Of a stretch of DNA of 64,000 nucleotides, positions 1 to 7,568 are shown in pieces. Under the pieces are notes generated by a model, which worked only from the letters and a program-made list of their open reading frames with translations, did not search any database and was not told where the DNA came from. Source of the stretch: Pantoea phytobeneficialis (GTDB lineage Bacteria; Pseudomonadota; Gammaproteobacteria; Enterobacterales; Enterobacteriaceae); NCBI RefSeq assembly GCF_009728735.1, contig NZ_CP024636.1:4070754-4134753 (forward strand), written 5' to 3'. Position numbers and translations under genes: made by a program. How positions within the stretch are numbered: position 1 is the stretch's first letter; every line of letters starts with the position of its first letter.

Positions 1-1080
1 GGCGGTGAATATACCGGCGCGTCGATCTTCGTCGCCGAATACTCGCCGGACCGTAAGCGTGGCTTTATGGGAAGCTGGCTGGATTTCGGTTCCATTGCCG
101 GTTTCGTGCTGGGTGCCGGTCTGGTCGTACTGATCTCCACCATTATCGGCGAAGACCGCTTTCTGGAGTGGGGCTGGCGTCTGCCGTTCTTCCTTGCGCT
201 GCCGTTAGGCATCATCGGGCTGTATCTGCGCCATGCGTTGGAAGAGACTCCGGCCTTCCAGCAGCATGTGGACAAGCTGGAACAGGGCGATCGTGAAGGT
301 TTACGTGACGGCCCGAAAGTCTCGTTTAAAGAGATCGCCAGCAAACACTGGAAAAGCCTGCTGGCTTGCGTAGGTCTGGTGATTGCCACCAACGTGACCT
401 ATTACATGCTGCTGACCTATATGCCGAGCTACCTGTCGCATAACCTGCACTACTCGGAAGATCACGGTGTGCTGATTATCATCGCCATTATGATCGGGAT
501 GCTGTTTGTCCAGCCGGTGATGGGGATGCTGAGTGACCGTTTTGGCCGCCGCCCGTTTGTCATTATTGGTAGCATCGCGCTGTTCATCTGCTCCATTCCG
601 GCGTTTATGCTGATTAACAGCGGCGTGATTGGGCTGATTTTTGCCGGTCTGCTGCTGCTGGCGGTGATCCTGAACGCCTTTACCGGTGTGATGGCCTCCT
701 CGCTGCCCGCGATGTTCCCGACCCATATCCGCTACAGCGCACTCGCCAGTGCCTTCAACATCTCGGTGCTGATTGCCGGTCTGACGCCGACCGCCGCCGC
801 CTGGCTGGTGGAGTCCACCAACAATCTCTACATGCCGGCTTATTATTTGATGGTGATTGCGGTGATTGGTTTGGTCACCGGCCTGTATATGAAAGAGACG
901 GCGAATAAACCGTTGATTGGCGCAACGCCTGCGGCATCTGACATTGAAGAAGCGCGTGAAATCCTCCAGGAACATCACGACAACATCGAGCAGAAAATCG
1001 AAGATATCGATGCCGAGATCGCGAAACTGGAAGCGAAGCGTAAAAACCTGGTGCAGCAGCACCCGGATATCAACGAGTAA
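1..1080 (+). CDS. proP: Osmoprotectant:proton symporter ProP, 5'-truncated by window edge
   Basis: Major facilitator superfamily symporter importing proline, glycine betaine and related compatible solutes under hyperosmotic stress. The frame is open from base 1, so the start lies outside the window; about 359 residues are present against roughly 500 in E. coli ProP. Several membrane segments are visible, with the MFS loop signature SDRFGRR. The last ~45 residues (EEAREILQEHH onward) form a heptad-rich charged helix ending DINE; this matches the C-terminal coiled coil that tunes ProP to osmolality and distinguishes it from close relatives such as ShiA or KgtP. Family assignment is firm; substrates are inferred from the family. 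Confidence 0.88.
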   Translation, partial: GGEYTGASIFVAEYSPDRKRGFMGSWLDFGSIAGFVLGAGLVVLISTIIGEDRFLEWGWRLPFFLALPLGIIGLYLRHALEETPAFQQHVDKLEQGDREGLRDGPKVSFKEIASKHWKSLLACVGLVIATNVTYYMLLTYMPSYLSHNLHYSEDHGVLIIIAIMIGMLFVQPVMGMLSDRFGRRPFVIIGSIALFICSIPAFMLINSGVIGLIFAGLLLLAVILNAFTGVMASSLPAMFPTHIRYSALASAFNISVLIAGLTPTAAAWLVESTNNLYMPAYYLMVIAVIGLVTGLYMKETANKPLIGATPAASDIEEAREILQEHHDNIEQKIEDIDAEIAKLEAKRKNLVQQHPDINE

Positions 1081-1090
1081 TTCTCCCTCC

Positions 1091-1115
1091 ACTCCCGCTT
1101 CGGCGGGAGTTTTCA
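1091..1115 (+). terminator. Intrinsic terminator after proP
   Basis: Perfect 8-bp stem ACTCCCGC / GCGGGAGT with a TTCG tetraloop, followed by TTTTC, 10 bases after the proP stop codon. Confidence 0.85.
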
Positions 1116-1196
1116 TTTGCTGCGCAGCACACAAACCTTCATCCACCGCCGTGAAAAGGAGTAGACTGGCGCTACTTTTTTCACCTGTAAGTAAGA

Positions 1197-2180
1197 ATGA
1201 GCATGTCTGATTTTTCTCTTATCCAGCGTCCAAGAAGGCTGCGTAAAAGCGCCGCGATGCGTGAAATGTTCCAGGAAACCAGCCTGAGCCTCAGCGATTT
1301 GGCGCTGCCCATCTTCGTTGAAGAAGGGGTGGATGATTACAAACCCATTACCGCCATGCCAGGCGTGATGCGTATTCCCGAAAAACGTCTGGCGTATGAA
1401 ATCGAGCGTATTGCCAAAGCGGGTATCCGTTCGGTGATGACCTTTGGTATTTCGCACCACACCGATGCCACCGGCAGCGATGCATGGAACGAAAACGGCC
1501 TGGTGGCGCGTATGTCGCGCATCTGCAAAGACACCGTGCCAGAGATGATCGTCATGTCTGACACCTGTTTCTGCGAATACACCAGCCACGGCCACTGCGG
1601 CGTGCTGTGCGACCACGGTGTCGATAACGACGCCACCCTGATTAACCTCGGCAAGCAGGCAGTGGTTGCCGCGCAGGCCGGTGCTGATTTTATTGCGCCG
1701 TCAGCGGCAATGGATGGTCAGGTTAAAGCGATTCGTCAGGCGCTCGACGCCGCCGGATTTACCGATACCGCCATCATGTCTTACTCCACCAAATTCGCGT
1801 CTTCGTTCTACGGTCCGTTCCGTGAAGCGGCGGGTACGGCGCTGAAAGGCGATCGCAAAACTTATCAGATGAATCCGATGAACCGCCGTGAAGCGATTCG
1901 CGAATCGCTGATTGATGAAGCGGAAGGTGCCGATTCGCTGATGGTGAAACCGGCTGGAGCCTACCTTGATATCCTGCGTGATATCCGCGAGCGTACCACG
2001 CTGCCGCTGGCTGCCTATCAGGTAAGCGGTGAGTACGCGATGATCAAATTCGCCGCGCAAGCCGGTGCCATTGATGAACGCAATGTGGTACTGGAAAGCC
2101 TTGGTGCCATTAAGCGCGCCGGTGCTGATTTGATTTTCAGCTATTTTGCCCTTGATCTCGCCGAGCAAAAAATGCTCTGA
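1197..2180 (+). CDS. hemB: Delta-aminolevulinic acid dehydratase (porphobilinogen synthase)
   Basis: Condenses two 5-aminolevulinate molecules to porphobilinogen, the second common step of haem biosynthesis, in the cytoplasm. 327 residues against 324 in E. coli. The zinc-binding cysteines are present as C124, C126, C134 and C138 in [17 protein letters not shown], and the two Schiff-base lysines as K199 (SYSTKFAS) and K251 (MVKPAGAYL). Start chosen as the ATG of MSMSDF; the second ATG two codons later is possible. It stands alone between two terminators. Confidence 0.97.
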   Translation: MSMSDFSLIQRPRRLRKSAAMREMFQETSLSLSDLALPIFVEEGVDDYKPITAMPGVMRIPEKRLAYEIERIAKAGIRSVMTFGISHHTDATGSDAWNENGLVARMSRICKDTVPEMIVMSDTCFCEYTSHGHCGVLCDHGVDNDATLINLGKQAVVAAQAGADFIAPSAAMDGQVKAIRQALDAAGFTDTAIMSYSTKFASSFYGPFREAAGTALKGDRKTYQMNPMNRREAIRESLIDEAEGADSLMVKPAGAYLDILRDIRERTTLPLAAYQVSGEYAMIKFAAQAGAIDERNVVLESLGAIKRAGADLIFSYFALDLAEQKML

Positions 2181-2191
2181 TCACCGTTACG

Positions 2192-2226
2192 CTTATCAGC
2201 CGTTGTTTGGCGGCTGATAAGTTATT
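2192..2226 (+). terminator. Intrinsic terminator after hemB
   Basis: 11-bp perfect stem CTTATCAGCCG / CGGCTGATAAG around an 8-base loop, followed by TTATT, 11 bases after the hemB stop. Confidence 0.75.
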
Positions 2227-2294
2227 ACGGCCATCTTTTGTTGTGGCACAACACCAGTTCTGTAGCACCTGCATCCTATAAGAAGAGTAACGCG

Positions 2295-3263
2295 ATGAAA
2301 GCACCTGCACTGCCCGCAGACGAGTCATATCGTCTGGCTCAGTTACGTGCGCTCAACATTCTGCATACCCCGGCAGAAGAGCGTTTTGACCGTCTGACCC
2401 GCCTCGCCCGTCGTCTGTTTGGCGTGCCGATTGCGCTGGTAAGTCTGCTGGAGGAGGACCATCAATGGTTCAAATCTATCGCGGGACAATCCGGTGAAAC
2501 CGCGCCGCGCAATACCTCCTTTTGCGGCCATGCCATCTTACAGGATGATGTGATGGTGGTGGAGAATGCGCTGGAAGACGAACGTTTCCACGATAATCCC
2601 TTAGTCACTGGCGAGAACCCAGTACGCTTCTATGCGGGTTGCCCGCTGCGTACCCCTGCCGGTGCCAAAGTCGGCACCCTGTGCATTGTCGACCACCATG
2701 CCCGTGCGTTTGATGCCGAGGATTGCCACACGCTGCGCGATCTGGCGGCGATGGCGGAAGCTGAGCTGGTGGCTTTCCAGACCGCCACCTCCGACGAGCT
2801 GACACAAATCACCAATCGCCGTGGCTTTATGACGCTGGGGCAACTGGCGTTGAACGAATGTCAGTTGAAGCAGTTGCCCGCCAGCCTGACGTTTCTCGAC
2901 CTCGACCGCTTTAAAGAGATCAATGACACCCTCGGCCATCGTGAAGGCGATCGGGCGTTGATGGATTTTGCCGATGCAATGAAGGTGAGTTTCCGTCATG
3001 CGGATCTGTTCGCGCGTCTGGGCGGTGATGAATTTGTGGTGCTGTTTAACGGCCTGCAACAAGCAGATGCCGAGGGAGTACTGGAGCGCTTTGATCGGTT
3101 GCTGCAAAAACAGACGCGCGATCTGAACCGGCGCTATCAACTACATTTTTCGTCCGGCATCGTCGAGTTTGATCCACACCACCCGTTGTCACTGGAGCAA
3201 CTGCTGGAAAGCAGCGACGAACGGATGTATGCCGCGAAAAAACTGCGTAAACAGACGCGATAA
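2295..3263 (+). CDS. GAF-GGDEF diguanylate cyclase
   Basis: Predicted cytoplasmic c-di-GMP synthase. A GAF-type sensor domain (about residues 15-150, with the RNTSFCGHAI and YAGCPLRTP blocks common to such proteins) precedes a GGDEF domain (about 165-320). The active-site loop is an intact LGGDEFVVLF, and the inhibitory I-site is present as RHAD exactly five residues before GGDEF, so product inhibition is expected. The frame is open from 2238, but the start is placed at 2295 (MKAPALPADES) because AGAAGAG lies about 7 bases upstream; this gives 322 residues. No membrane segment is seen. The signal sensed by the GAF domain cannot be read from sequence. Confidence 0.9.
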   Translation: MKAPALPADESYRLAQLRALNILHTPAEERFDRLTRLARRLFGVPIALVSLLEEDHQWFKSIAGQSGETAPRNTSFCGHAILQDDVMVVENALEDERFHDNPLVTGENPVRFYAGCPLRTPAGAKVGTLCIVDHHARAFDAEDCHTLRDLAAMAEAELVAFQTATSDELTQITNRRGFMTLGQLALNECQLKQLPASLTFLDLDRFKEINDTLGHREGDRALMDFADAMKVSFRHADLFARLGGDEFVVLFNGLQQADAEGVLERFDRLLQKQTRDLNRRYQLHFSSGIVEFDPHHPLSLEQLLESSDERMYAAKKLRKQTR

Positions 3264-3277
3264 ACCGCAAACAACTT

Positions 3278-3335
3278 GCGCGATAAATCGCGCCGCTACG
3301 GAATAGGTGAAATCGGTAGCGGCGCGATTCATCGC
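3278..3335. repeat. REPIN (inverted REP pair)
   Basis: Two inverted copies of the window's dispersed REP palindrome: gcgcgataaatcgcgccgct(ac) at 3278-3299 and gtagcggcgcgattcatcgc at 3316-3335, separated by 16 bases, between the convergent GGDEF and hydrolase genes. Confidence 0.85.
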
Positions 3336-3347
3336 ACGGTGTTGACC

Positions 3348-4355
3348 TTACCGCGCCAGGTCATCAATCAACGTCTGATTAAACTTCTGCGGTTCTTCCA
3401 TCTGCGGCGCATGCCCCATGCCTGGGAATTCAATCAGGCGCGCGCCAGGGATCAGTTTTGCCACCTGTTTACCCAGCACATTGTAATGCCCCAACTGCGC
3501 TTTCACCGCTGGCGGTGCGATATCGCTACCGATGGCGGTGGTGTCGGAGGTGCCGATCATCAGGGTGGTCGGCACTTTCAGATCTTTAAATTCGTAGTAC
3601 ACCGGCTGGGTAAAAATCATGTCGTAGATCAGCGCTGAGTTCCAGGCGACCTTTTTATGCCCCGGACCGCTGTTTAACCCGGCCAACATATCCACCCATT
3701 TGTCATATTCCGGCTTCCACTGGCCGACGTAATAGGTTTGCTGCTCATACTTTTTGATACCGGCGGCGTTGAGCTTCAGCTCGCGTTGATACCACTGATC
3801 CACCGAACGCCAGGGCGCGCCTTTGGCTTTCCAGTCTTCCAGACCAATCGGGTTCACCAGCACCAGTTTTTGCGTCTGCTGTGGATACATCAGCGCATAG
3901 CGCGTAGCCAGCATGCCGCCGGTCGAGTGGCCGACAATCACCGCCTTATCGACACCCAGTTGCTGCAATAACTGATGGGTGTTCTGCGCCAGTTGCTGGA
4001 AGGTGTATTGATAATTCGCGGGTTTGCTGGAACTACAGAAACCAATCTGGTCCGGTGCCACCACGCGATAGCCCTGCTGGCTCAGTGCCTTGATGGTGTC
4101 TTCCCAGGTGGCACCGCAGAAGTTTTTGCCATGCATCAGCACCACCGTCTGCCCATTGGCATGCTGCGCGGGCTGCACATCCATATACCCCATGCTGAGC
4201 GTCTGCTGCTGGGAGGCGAAGTTAAAGTGCTGCAACGGATAAGGGTACTGGAATCCTTCCAGTTGTTCTCCATAGACGTTGGCGGCAAGCGCTGATGCGC
4301 TGCTCATCAGCATCAGCGAAGAGATCAATAACTTCACGGGAAAACGTAACGCCAT
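3348..4355 (-). CDS. Exported alpha/beta-hydrolase
   Basis: Alpha/beta-hydrolase fold enzyme with an N-terminal signal peptide (MALRFPVKLLISSLMLM to SALAA), so predicted periplasmic or secreted. Visible fold markers are the oxyanion loop HGKNFCG, the nucleophile elbow GHSTGG and a C-terminal GMGHAPQ supplying the catalytic histidine. The frame is open 25 codons further upstream, but ATG at 4355 is chosen because AGGAG precedes it and the signal peptide starts there; 335 residues. The substrate is unknown: the family includes lipases, esterases and haloperoxidase-like enzymes. Confidence 0.8.
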   Translation of the reverse strand: MALRFPVKLLISSLMLMSSASALAANVYGEQLEGFQYPYPLQHFNFASQQQTLSMGYMDVQPAQHANGQTVVLMHGKNFCGATWEDTIKALSQQGYRVVAPDQIGFCSSSKPANYQYTFQQLAQNTHQLLQQLGVDKAVIVGHSTGGMLATRYALMYPQQTQKLVLVNPIGLEDWKAKGAPWRSVDQWYQRELKLNAAGIKKYEQQTYYVGQWKPEYDKWVDMLAGLNSGPGHKKVAWNSALIYDMIFTQPVYYEFKDLKVPTTLMIGTSDTTAIGSDIAPPAVKAQLGHYNVLGKQVAKLIPGARLIEFPGMGHAPQMEEPQKFNQTLIDDLAR

Positions 4356-4683
4356 CAGGACATCTCCTGTCAGATCAAAAGATCGAGTGTGGCATGTTAC
4401 GCGTATCGCTGTATTGATGGGCCGTGCCATCAGTAAATTTCCCTGATGTATGGCAACCGATGTGGCGCAAAAAATCAGGTTATGGGATTTACGTTAACTA
4501 ATTAGGGTTAAATCAGGATATTCCCTCAACAAATAAACAACATATAACGGTCAAATCTCACGAGTTGCGAGAATAGTCTGATAGCAGAAAAATAAACCTC
4601 AACTTCCTGATAAAACTTTACGTAACAAGGCACACGGAAAGATAAGTTAAATTACACTGTGCGCACTGACCTGGAGGTGCTAT
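4356..4683. other. AT-rich intergenic region with divergent promoters
   Basis: No gene seen. The region lies between the start of the exported hydrolase and the start of the MarA-like regulator, so it must carry both promoters. It is clearly richer in A/T than its neighbours, especially 4480-4660. It holds AGGGTTAA at about 4504, similar to the ATTAACCC boxes at 27.05-27.22 kb. No confident -35/-10 pair or marbox could be assigned by eye. Confidence 0.5.
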
Positions 4684-5178
4684 ATGCAAGAGAGAAAATA
4701 CAATGAAGGTGTCATTCTCGCCGTAACTGAATGGATTGTTGAAAACTTAGATCAACGCTTAAGCATTGATGATATTGCGCAAAAATCTGGTTATTCAAAA
4801 TGGTATTTGCAGAAACTTTTCGCCCGTTGTCATAATGAAACTCTGGCACGTTTTATTCGCAAAAAGAAACTGGCCGCCAGCGTTGTCGAGCTGAAAAACA
4901 GCGAAGCAACGATTATCAGCCTGGCCGTAAAATACCATTTTGAAAGCCAGCAATCTTTTACCCGTTCATTTAAACAAATGATGGGTTGTACCCCGCTTGC
5001 ATGTCGTAAAAAACAATTAAGCGGCGAACGGCAACAGCAACTGACAGAATGTGAAGATCCTTGCGTCTTGTGTCGCCTGGAATCTGTCGCCAACAGCAAA
5101 GTGATGCCAGAGATTCTGCCACCACCGATGCGGTCGGGTCAGTTTCCGGTGCGCCGTATTGACTGTGTAATGCAATGA
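4684..5178 (+). CDS. MarA/SoxS-like AraC-family regulator with a cysteine-rich C-terminal tail
   Basis: Residues ~8-110 form the double helix-turn-helix AraC/XylS DNA-binding domain (DDIAQKSGYSKWYLQKLF and FESQQSFTRSFKQMMGCTP), in the compact form of MarA, SoxS, RamA and TetD with no N-terminal effector domain. Unlike those roughly 107-127-residue proteins it continues to 164 residues with a tail holding C123, C127 and C130 (C-x3-C-x2-C), plus C102, C107 and C161. Start ATG follows CTGGAGG at good spacing. The tail suggests metal or redox sensing, which is inference only. It is convergent with a DUF1471 stress-protein gene. Probably a stress or efflux regulator; exact orthology unsure. Confidence 0.82.
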   Translation: MQERKYNEGVILAVTEWIVENLDQRLSIDDIAQKSGYSKWYLQKLFARCHNETLARFIRKKKLAASVVELKNSEATIISLAVKYHFESQQSFTRSFKQMMGCTPLACRKKQLSGERQQQLTECEDPCVLCRLESVANSKVMPEILPPPMRSGQFPVRRIDCVMQ

Positions 5179-5181
5179 GAC

Positions 5182-5208
5182 AAAGCGCGATAATCGCGCT
5201 TTTTTTTA
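5182..5208 (+). terminator. Intrinsic terminator after the MarA-like gene
   Basis: AAAGCGCGA / TCGCGCTTT stem with a 3-base loop, followed by a run of T, just after the stop codon at 5178. Confidence 0.85.
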
Positions 5209-5224
5209 TCGTGTCTTTCAGGCA

Positions 5225-5250
5225 AAAAAAAGCCCCTTCCGGGGCTTTTC
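5225..5250 (-). terminator. Terminator of the DUF1471 gene
   Basis: AAAAGCCCC TTCC GGGGCTTTT lies just beyond the stop codon at 5254 on the minus strand, with a T run in that orientation (aaaaaaaa on the plus strand); it can work in both directions. Confidence 0.85.
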
Positions 5251-5253
5251 GCA

Positions 5254-5526
5254 TTATTTGTAGACCTGGGCTACCGCGTCGAAATTATTTCCGTGTTGGC
5301 GTGCAGCCTCGACCACATAATATTTTCCGCCTTTCTCATCAGCCATCTCTGACAAACGTTGATGCAGATCCATCGGCGAGCTGATGGCACCGCCAGTATC
5401 GGATACGCTAATATTTCCCAGCGACTCAAGTTTAAAGTGTTCCGCTTCCTGCGCAGAAATATTATTGGCGGCCATAACCGGTACGCTCGCACCAAGCAGC
5501 AACGCAGACAGAATATATTTTTTCAT
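5254..5526 (-). CDS. DUF1471 (BhsA/McbA/YhcN-type) periplasmic stress protein
   Basis: 90-residue exported protein: signal peptide MKKYILSALLLGASVPVMA, then one YdgH/BhsA/McbA-like domain (DUF1471) with the usual features of a short linker, a LGNISVSDTGGAISSPMDL strand-turn and the C-terminal GKYYVVEAARQHGNNFDAVAQVYK-type strands, here ending AQVYK. Members are induced by acid, peroxide, metals or biofilm growth and act in the envelope, but their biochemistry is poorly known. It converges on the MarA-like gene; a regulatory link between them is plausible but not shown. ATG is preceded by an AGGACGAG-type Shine-Dalgarno sequence. Confidence 0.88.
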   Translation of the reverse strand: MKKYILSALLLGASVPVMAANNISAQEAEHFKLESLGNISVSDTGGAISSPMDLHQRLSEMADEKGGKYYVVEAARQHGNNFDAVAQVYK

Positions 5527-5649
5527 CAGCTCGTCCTCTTCAATTGTCGTGGTAATTTTCTATGGCTATTGTCCAATTAATCGCCACCCGACATTGATCT
5601 TTTTGAGCACTTATTATTCGTAGCTAAACGATTTATCGCGCCAAACCAT

Positions 5650-6000
5650 TTAGCCCTGTAATTCCTGACCCGGTAATAATTTTTCCGACATCAAACGGCG
5701 GCATTGGGTACGGTCCTGATGGGCTTGCTGTTGCAGTTCAGGCGACAAGCCTTGCCACACCATTTGCAGATGCTCACCGAGACCGCGCTGGAAGTGAATT
5801 TTTTGCAGCGCATAGTCTGAATTACTGCCTTCAATAATCTGCTGCATATCCTGCACCGAATTACTGCGCCCATCATGGGTTAAGGTACAAAACATGGCGA
5901 TGTAATACGCCTTGTCCTCGTCACTGTAATGCGGCGTAAACCACCAGACCAAAGCGCTGATAATGATCAGCAACGGCAGGATAAATTTCAGTTTTAACAT
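5650..6000 (-). CDS. Small membrane-anchored or exported protein with two conserved-looking cysteines
   Basis: Not recognised. 116 residues from the ATG at 6000 (MLKLKFILPLL); a TTG five codons upstream is a less likely start. A single hydrophobic helix (residues ~4-23) ends in VWWFTP, giving a signal anchor or uncleaved signal; the rest is a soluble, probably periplasmic, helical domain with cysteines in YIAMFCTLT and DRTQCRRLM, about 61 residues apart. The architecture resembles the product of the gene at 35291-35617. The gene follows rcnA on the same strand, 60 bases downstream of it, so co-transcription with rcnA is possible. Confidence 0.65.
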   Translation of the reverse strand: MLKLKFILPLLIIISALVWWFTPHYSDEDKAYYIAMFCTLTHDGRSNSVQDMQQIIEGSNSDYALQKIHFQRGLGEHLQMVWQGLSPELQQQAHQDRTQCRRLMSEKLLPGQELQG

Positions 6001-6060
6001 GGGGAAAATAACCAAATGGAAAAAAACGCCGCGATGTTAACAGATTCGCGGCGTTGCGGT

Positions 6061-7137
6061 TTAGTGCAGGATGCCACTTAACCCGTGATAACCCATATAA
6101 AGTGCCACCAGCGCGATCAGGGTGCCGGAGAACCAGGGCGCACGGCGTGCCAGCGTATCCAACCCCTGCCAGCGCTGGGTGGCTTTTTGTACGCTTAACG
6201 CGGCAGCGGCCCCCACCCCTACCAGCGTCAGTGCCAGGCCAATGCTGAAACACAGCACCAGCGCAGCGCCAAGGCTGAAGGCTTTCACCTGAATGCACAA
6301 CAACAGTACCGTGATGGCCGCCGGACAGGGGATCAGGCCGCCGGTTAAACCAAACAGGATAATCTGCCCGTTGGTCACTTCACGGCTGGCAAAACGCTTT
6401 TTGATATCGCTGGCATGGGCACGCTCATGCGCATCCTGAAAACTGCCATCATGCTCGCCAGGTGCGCGCTGGACCTCCCCCTGCTGCCATGCCACATCGT
6501 AATCATGGGAATGACCAGCATGACCGAGTGACAGACGCGCATTGAAGGTATGCGGTTGTGGCACCGCCAGTGTCGATTGCAGGACACCGTCCTGTGCGGC
6601 GAAGGTAAAGATTTGCGAGAACCCCATTCCGCGCCGGGTCGCGAGGCTAACCTGGCTGGCCTGCCATGCCGCGCCATCCAGAGTACGCAGTTGCCAGTGG
6701 CCCTGATGCAGCGCCAGTTCAATATGGCCGTGCCCGGTGTCGAGCACCTGCGCATCTGCCCGCTGCTCGTGCTGATGTTGCTTGCGCTGCTGCTCGCTTT
6801 GCCAGGTACGCCAAATCATCCAAAGCGCGGTTGCCAGAATGATAATGGCGGAGATCAGTTGGAACCAAGGTTCGGCAGTATCGGCCGTCAGCTTGCGGCT
6901 GACATACATCCCCCCTAACGCGACCAGCCAGACAATCAAGGTATGCGACAGGGTTGCCGCCAGCCCCAGCATCACTGCCTGTTTAACCGTGCCGCGAATC
7001 GCCACGATAAACGCCGCCATCATGGTTTTTGAATGTCCCGGCTCCAGGCCGTGTAATGCCCCCAGCAAAATTGCACTGGGGATAAACAGCCAGGCGCTGG
7101 AGGTGCCCTGGCTGATCAGGACGGCAAAATCAGTCAT
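6061..7137 (-). CDS. rcnA: Nickel/cobalt efflux protein RcnA with an enlarged cytoplasmic/periplasmic loop
   Basis: Inner-membrane Ni(II)/Co(II) exporter of the NicO/RcnA family. Family signatures are clear: ALHGLEPGHSKTMM near residue 27, ATLSHT near 61 and FGLTGGLIPCPAAITVLLLC near 262, followed by the terminal membrane helices. 358 residues, against 274 in E. coli. The extra length lies between about residues 118 and 235, where E. coli has a long polyhistidine loop; here there is a beta-rich, tryptophan-containing segment with only scattered histidine pairs (GHGH, GHAGHSHD). Start at 7137 (MTDFAVL) follows GAGAG. Divergent from rcnR with a palindromic operator between them, so metal-induced derepression is expected. 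Confidence 0.92.
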   Translation of the reverse strand: MTDFAVLISQGTSSAWLFIPSAILLGALHGLEPGHSKTMMAAFIVAIRGTVKQAVMLGLAATLSHTLIVWLVALGGMYVSRKLTADTAEPWFQLISAIIILATALWMIWRTWQSEQQRKQHQHEQRADAQVLDTGHGHIELALHQGHWQLRTLDGAAWQASQVSLATRRGMGFSQIFTFAAQDGVLQSTLAVPQPHTFNARLSLGHAGHSHDYDVAWQQGEVQRAPGEHDGSFQDAHERAHASDIKKRFASREVTNGQIILFGLTGGLIPCPAAITVLLLCIQVKAFSLGAALVLCFSIGLALTLVGVGAAAALSVQKATQRWQGLDTLARRAPWFSGTLIALVALYMGYHGLSGILH

Positions 7138-7189
7138 ATTTTCTCTCATTGTCACGGTGCGGCAGATGCAATTGTCTGACACTGCGAAT

Positions 7190-7211
7190 ATACTATACCC
7201 CACTATAGTAT
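7190..7211. promoter_or_regulatory. RcnR-type operator between rcnA and rcnR
   Basis: Perfect inverted repeat ATACTATA / TATAGTAT flanking a C-rich centre (ccccac). It resembles the E. coli RcnR site, which combines TACT/AGTA half-sites with a G/C tract, and lies 20 bases before rcnR and about 53 before rcnA, where it could control both. Confidence 0.75.
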
Positions 7212-7231
7212 TGATCAACGGATGTCACGCC

Positions 7232-7507
7232 ATGTCTCATACCCTGAAAGACCAAAAGAAATTGCTGGCGCGCGTACGCCGCATCAAAGGCCAGACCGAA
7301 TCACTGGAAAAAGCGCTGGTGGGCGGGGAAGAGTGTCTGAAGGTGTTGCAGCAGGTCGCAGCGGTGCGAGGGGCGATTAACGGATTAATGAGTGAGTTGC
7401 TGGAAGGACATATTCGCGAGCACCTGATGAACCCACACGCCAGCGAGCAAGAGCGCAACGCCGATATGGAACAGATTATTGCGGTGGTGCGCAGTTATAT
7501 GAAGTAA
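7232..7507 (+). CDS. rcnR: Nickel/cobalt-responsive repressor RcnR (CsoR/RcnR family)
   Basis: 91-residue all-helical DUF156 repressor. The metal fingerprint of RcnR is complete: H3, C35, H60 and H64 (MSH, EEC, EGH, REH). H64 and H3 separate it from the formaldehyde sensor FrmR, although parts of the sequence (RVRRIKGQ, AAVRGA) are FrmR-like. Apo-RcnR binds the rcnA operator; Ni or Co binding releases it. ATG at 7232 is chosen because it places the histidine at position 3; the frame is open much further upstream through rcnA. Autoregulation from the shared operator is likely. Confidence 0.92.
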   Translation: MSHTLKDQKKLLARVRRIKGQTESLEKALVGGEECLKVLQQVAAVRGAINGLMSELLEGHIREHLMNPHASEQERNADMEQIIAVVRSYMK

Positions 7508-7514
7508 CAACATC

Positions 7515-7566
7515 GCGCGATAAATAGGTGTGGATTACGTAGCGGCGCGATTTATCGCGCCTTTTT
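7515..7566 (+). repeat. REPIN whose right arm forms the rcnR terminator
   Basis: A truncated REP (gcgcgataaa) at 7515 and a full inverted copy at 7539-7560. Within the latter GGCGCGA TTTA TCGCGCC at 7544-7561 is followed by TTTTT, so the repeat supplies a good intrinsic terminator for rcnR. Confidence 0.8.
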
Positions 7567-7568
7567 CC

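Noticed and set aside
4356..4683. Marbox-like sequence around gtggcgcaaaaaat
   Set aside because: Too few matches to the degenerate consensus to claim a site.
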